Shown one piece after another: positions 61,593 to 64,000 of a stretch of DNA of 64,000 nt. The notes below the pieces were generated by a model. That model saw only the letters and a program-made list of their open reading frames with translations, searched no databases and was not told where the DNA came from. The DNA is taken from contig CP111109.1 of NCBI GenBank assembly GCA_026314275.1, forward strand, positions 3,782,001-3,846,000, given 5' to 3'. This stretch comes from JAGOEY01 sp017997515 (lineage in GTDB: Bacteria; Pseudomonadota; Gammaproteobacteria; Burkholderiales; Burkholderiaceae_C). The stretch's first letter is position 1. Every line of letters starts with the position of its first letter. Both the position numbers and the translations under genes were made by a program.

Positions 61593-63383
61593 ACGGATAG
61601 GCGTTTTAACCGCATGAGGCCAAGTATCGCACCGCGGAAGCGCCATCAAGCCGGCTGAGACACTCGATTTTCCCGCCCAGGTGTCAGGTTCACCACCAGG
61701 GTTTGGCGTTCAGGAGAGTGATTTGCGGCGCTCGGCGTGTACCGGGCGCAGAGCCAGTTCGCGGCAAGTCAAAATCGCCGCTTTGTTCATTCACCAACTG
61801 ATGCGCTGATCGACCTCAAAGTCCGGTGCCGGTTGCGCCGCCAGGTCCCAGTCTGCTGGCTCGGTTTGCGCCCCGTCATCCATCTGCGCATCACTACAGT
61901 CATCCCACAGCGGTGGCCCGCGCGCCGGGGAGATGCGGGGTGGCTCTGAATCTGCCCCGATGTGGTCCAGGATGTGCCGGATGTCAGCGCTGTGCGTAAT
62001 GAACGCGATGATGCGCATATGCCCGCCACACAGCGGACACAAGAGGGGGAACACCTCGTAGATGCGGGCGATCAGCACCGCCCACAGGTAGTGCGCTGCA
62101 CGCTTGGGCAGCACCGGCTCGCTCTGGGATGGCAGCGCGCTGCTCATCGGTACCACACCAGGCGCGCACTCCCCCGTGCTGATCGACGCGCCCAGCACGG
62201 GAGCGGCTTGCGCCGGTGTCGCCAGCGCCGTCACCGCAGCCCTCAGCGGCGAGTTTGGTGCCAGCACACCAAAGTAGCGGTGCCGGTGGGTGCGTGGCGG
62301 TGGCACCAGCGCGGCGATGCGGTCGATCAGTTCCAGCGGTGTGAGGTGCAGCTCATCTGCCTTGGCACCACGCTTGTCACTGGTGGGCTCGCTGCGCTGT
62401 TTGGCACAGCGGTACACCAGTTTGCTTCCCTCTTTGCGTAGGCGCTCCATGGAAAACGGTGGACGCGCGCAATAGCGCAATAGCGCAGCAGCCGCTCCAG
62501 CGCAGCGCGGTCGTGGGCTTCGATGCACACCCCCGCATCCACCGAGAAGCCGCTGTGTTTGTAGCCCAGCATGTCTTTGGCGTCACAGTTCTCCAGCAGG
62601 CCCCGAGCAACGAAGGCGCGCAGGATGCGTTTTTGCAGTGTGGTCTGCACTGGGGCCACGGTAGCCGCATCGATGCCGGTGGCCGCGTGAAAGATGACAC
62701 CCGGCGATGAGATTCGAGGGGTCGCATCAGCATCGCCCTCGCCCTCCACTTCCTCAAACACCCCGTCCACCACACAAACGTGGAAGTGGACGTGTTCATT
62801 GAGGCTGGAGCCGAACCTGTGGATGAAGGCCACTGCGCCGATGTGCAGGCCTGCCTTGTCCATATGGGCCGCACCGGGGCTGTGGGTCTGCAGAGTTTGT
62901 GCGATCACCCGCAGAAAGATGCGCAGCACCATGCTCAGCACCGCTCCGTCGCGTTGCATGAAGTACCGCAACCTCTTGGGCACGGAGAGCACCCACTGGC
63001 GCACCGGCAGGCGGGGGAATACGTGATCGTTCAGGTGCGCTGCTGTCTCCACCATGCGCCGGGTGGTGCACGAGGGGCAGACTCCCCGGCCTTTGCAGGA
63101 GAAGGCTACAAAGTAGTCGTGCCCACAGTCGCCGCAGCGAGCGCGGGCAAAGCCATGGGCAAAGATGCCGCACTCAAGATACTTGGCAAACGCTTTGCGC
63201 ACGAAGGGCTTGGGGGTGTGGTGGTCGCCCTGGCCGTCGAACTGACCCGCGCTGGCCAACTCTAGCCAGGTCTCGTAGTGCTCGGCTACCGTTTGGTAGA
63301 GCAGCGTGCGTTCGGGGTGGCGTGGGTTGTAGAGCTTGGGCTTGGAAGTGGCTGACATGAATACTGTACAAATGCACAGTATT
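61593..63383 (-). mobile_element. IS91-family element, copy C
   Basis: The left end is identical in layout to copies A and B (198 bases to the transposase stop). The right end has the inverted repeat AATACTGT/ACAGTATT (63360-63383) just upstream of the transposase start, a plausible terIS-side end. It is the only copy with both sides. Copies B and C share long near-identical blocks interrupted by a strongly diverged block (62640-62870 versus 52250-52480). Confidence 0.8.
61791..63358 (-). pseudogene. IS91-family transposase, frameshifted
   Basis: The full-length N-terminus is present (start ATG at 63358, M-S-A-T-S-K-P-K-L-Y-N-P). The HUH segment H-V-H-F-H and both zinc fingers are retained. 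The frame breaks near 62470 because the octamer GCAATAGC is duplicated (62469-62484) relative to copy B, so the protein is split into a ~300-residue N-part and a ~240-residue C-part. Probably inactive, unless programmed frameshifting occurs. Confidence 0.88.
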
Positions 63384-63411
63384 CTGCGGCGATTGTTTGG
63401 GTACGCAAAGC

Positions 63412-63445
63412 ACAAGGCCCGAACCGTCGCCAGTTCGGGCCTTGT
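63412..63445 (-). terminator. Terminator-like hairpin downstream of lpd fragment
   Basis: ACAAGGCCCGAAC and GTTCGGGCCTTGT form a perfect 13-bp stem with an eight-base loop, 22 bases after the lpd stop. The T-run is weak. Confidence 0.75.
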
Positions 63446-63466
63446 CAGGGTAGCTTGGCTGCGGAC

Positions 63467-63952
63467 TTACTTGCGCGCAGGCGGCACATCCGTGCAGCTG
63501 CCATGCGCCACTTCCGCCGCCATGCCAATGGATTCGCCAAGGGTTGGATGCGGGTGGATGGTCTTGCCGATGTCCACTGCGTCGGCACCCATCTCGATAG
63601 CCAGCGCGATCTCTCCGATCATGTCGCCCGCGTGGGTGCCGACCATGCCACCGCCCAAGATCTTGCCGTGGCCCCGGCCAGCATGGCCGTCTCCTGATCC
63701 TGCTTCGGGGCTGTCGTCGAACAGCAGCTTGGTGAAGCCTTCGTCGCGCCCGTTGGCAATGGCACGGCCGGAGGCGGCCCAGGGGAACAGGCCTTTCTTG
63801 ACCTTGACGCCCTGGGCCTTGGCCTGGTCTTCGGTGAGGCCCACCCAAGCCACTTCGGGGTCGGTGTAGGCCACGCTGGGGATCACGCGGGCGTTGAAGG
63901 CGGCGCTGGCCAGTTCCTTGTTGCCCTGCAGTTCACCGGCGATGACTTGCAT
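63467..63952 (-). pseudogene. lpd: Dihydrolipoamide dehydrogenase, C-terminal fragment
   Basis: 161 residues of the E3 dimerisation domain: V-I-P-S-V-A-Y-T-D-P-E-V-A-W-V-G-L-T-E, F-P-W-A-A-S-G-R-A-I-A-N, and the active-site H-P-H-P-T-L-G-E-S-I. The FAD and NAD domains are missing because the sequence switches to a gltS fragment at 63952. Only the first codons (M-Q-V-I-A-G-E-L-Q-G) overlap the junction; the ATG there is not a native start. Confidence 0.85.
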
Positions 63953-64000
63953 TGTCCGCCACTTTTATCGTGCTGCAGAACATGCTTGGCATGGGAATTG
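63953..64000 (+). pseudogene. gltS: Second gltS fragment, cut by window end
   Basis: The 48 bases align with 48083-48130 of the first gltS copy with a few differences, nearly all synonymous. It begins at the equivalent of residue ~105 of GltS. Whether it continues to a full C-terminus lies outside the window. Confidence 0.75.

Noticed and set aside
48431..63400. Complete prophage or integrative conjugative element
   Set aside because: No phage structural, conjugation or replication genes were seen; the only recombinase is a truncated IntI, and the mobile parts are IS91 elements.

Overview
The window looks like chromosome of a PHB-storing betaproteobacterium of the order Burkholderiales, most likely Comamonadaceae (Rhodoferax/Polaromonas/Acidovorax-like). 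The inference rests on the GC-rich composition, the isc operon layout, the class I phaC-phaA-phaB operon, a PEP-CTERM protein, the yqjD/yqjE pair and short dispersed repeats of a type I associate with this family. No rRNA gene, CRISPR array or replication origin was seen. One tRNA-Val(CAC) is present.

Bases 1-14200 are housekeeping: the end of pyrD, yqjD/yqjE-type membrane proteins, an LhgO-like FAD oxidoreductase, a DUF4124 protein, tRNA-Val, dnaQ, a full Fe-S assembly operon (iscR-iscS-iscU-iscA-hscB-hscA-fdx, with dnaQ directly after fdx), uvrB and a divergent aromatic/aspartate aminotransferase. Bases 14200-16730 hold a YitT membrane protein and an IS256-family element sitting between inverted repeat arms. 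Bases 16730-33400 are metabolic: a Tat-type extradiol dioxygenase, an intracellular PHB depolymerase with a long histone-like Ala/Lys/Pro tail, an RnfB-like ferredoxin, and one long operon for propionyl-CoA to succinyl-CoA conversion (mutase, MeaB GTPase, PccB, PccA, biotin synthase, VOC/epimerase-like protein) facing a divergent GntR regulator. After these come a diguanylate cyclase, an acyl-CoA ligase and dusA. Bases 33400-48430 hold a PEP-CTERM protein, an M14 lipoprotein peptidase, two glutathione-linked enzymes, a KefB/C-type antiporter, the phaC-phaA-phaB operon, pgeF, a maiA/nagL-type isomerase with a divergent FAH-family hydrolase, a NUDIX hydrolase and a truncated gltS.

From about 48.4 to 63.4 kb the sequence is accessory. 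It contains a GST-like gene and a broken integron (intI fragment, attI-like site, one complete cassette with a cupin gene and an attC site, the start of a second cassette). It also has three copies of an IS91-family terminal region, two of them attached to transposase genes: one truncated at its 5' end, the other frameshifted. Between these two lies a tightly coupled nine-gene operon: AraC regulator, MsrA, redoxin, SelO, a redoxin-MsrB fusion, DUF427, a FAD disulfide oxidoreductase, EgtB and EgtD. It reads as a self-contained mobile oxidative-stress module that makes ergothioneine, repairs methionine sulfoxide, AMPylates proteins and appears to carry its own dithiol relay. I consider it the most interesting object in the window.

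The last 530 bases hold the 3' part of an lpd gene, cut at its N-terminal side and joined directly to a second, diverged gltS fragment. This is a recombination scar or an assembly join. A ~50-base dispersed repeat occurs at least nine times in the left 48 kb, six times inside or at the edge of coding sequence, and was not found in the 48.4-63.4 kb segment. That supports the segment being a later arrival.
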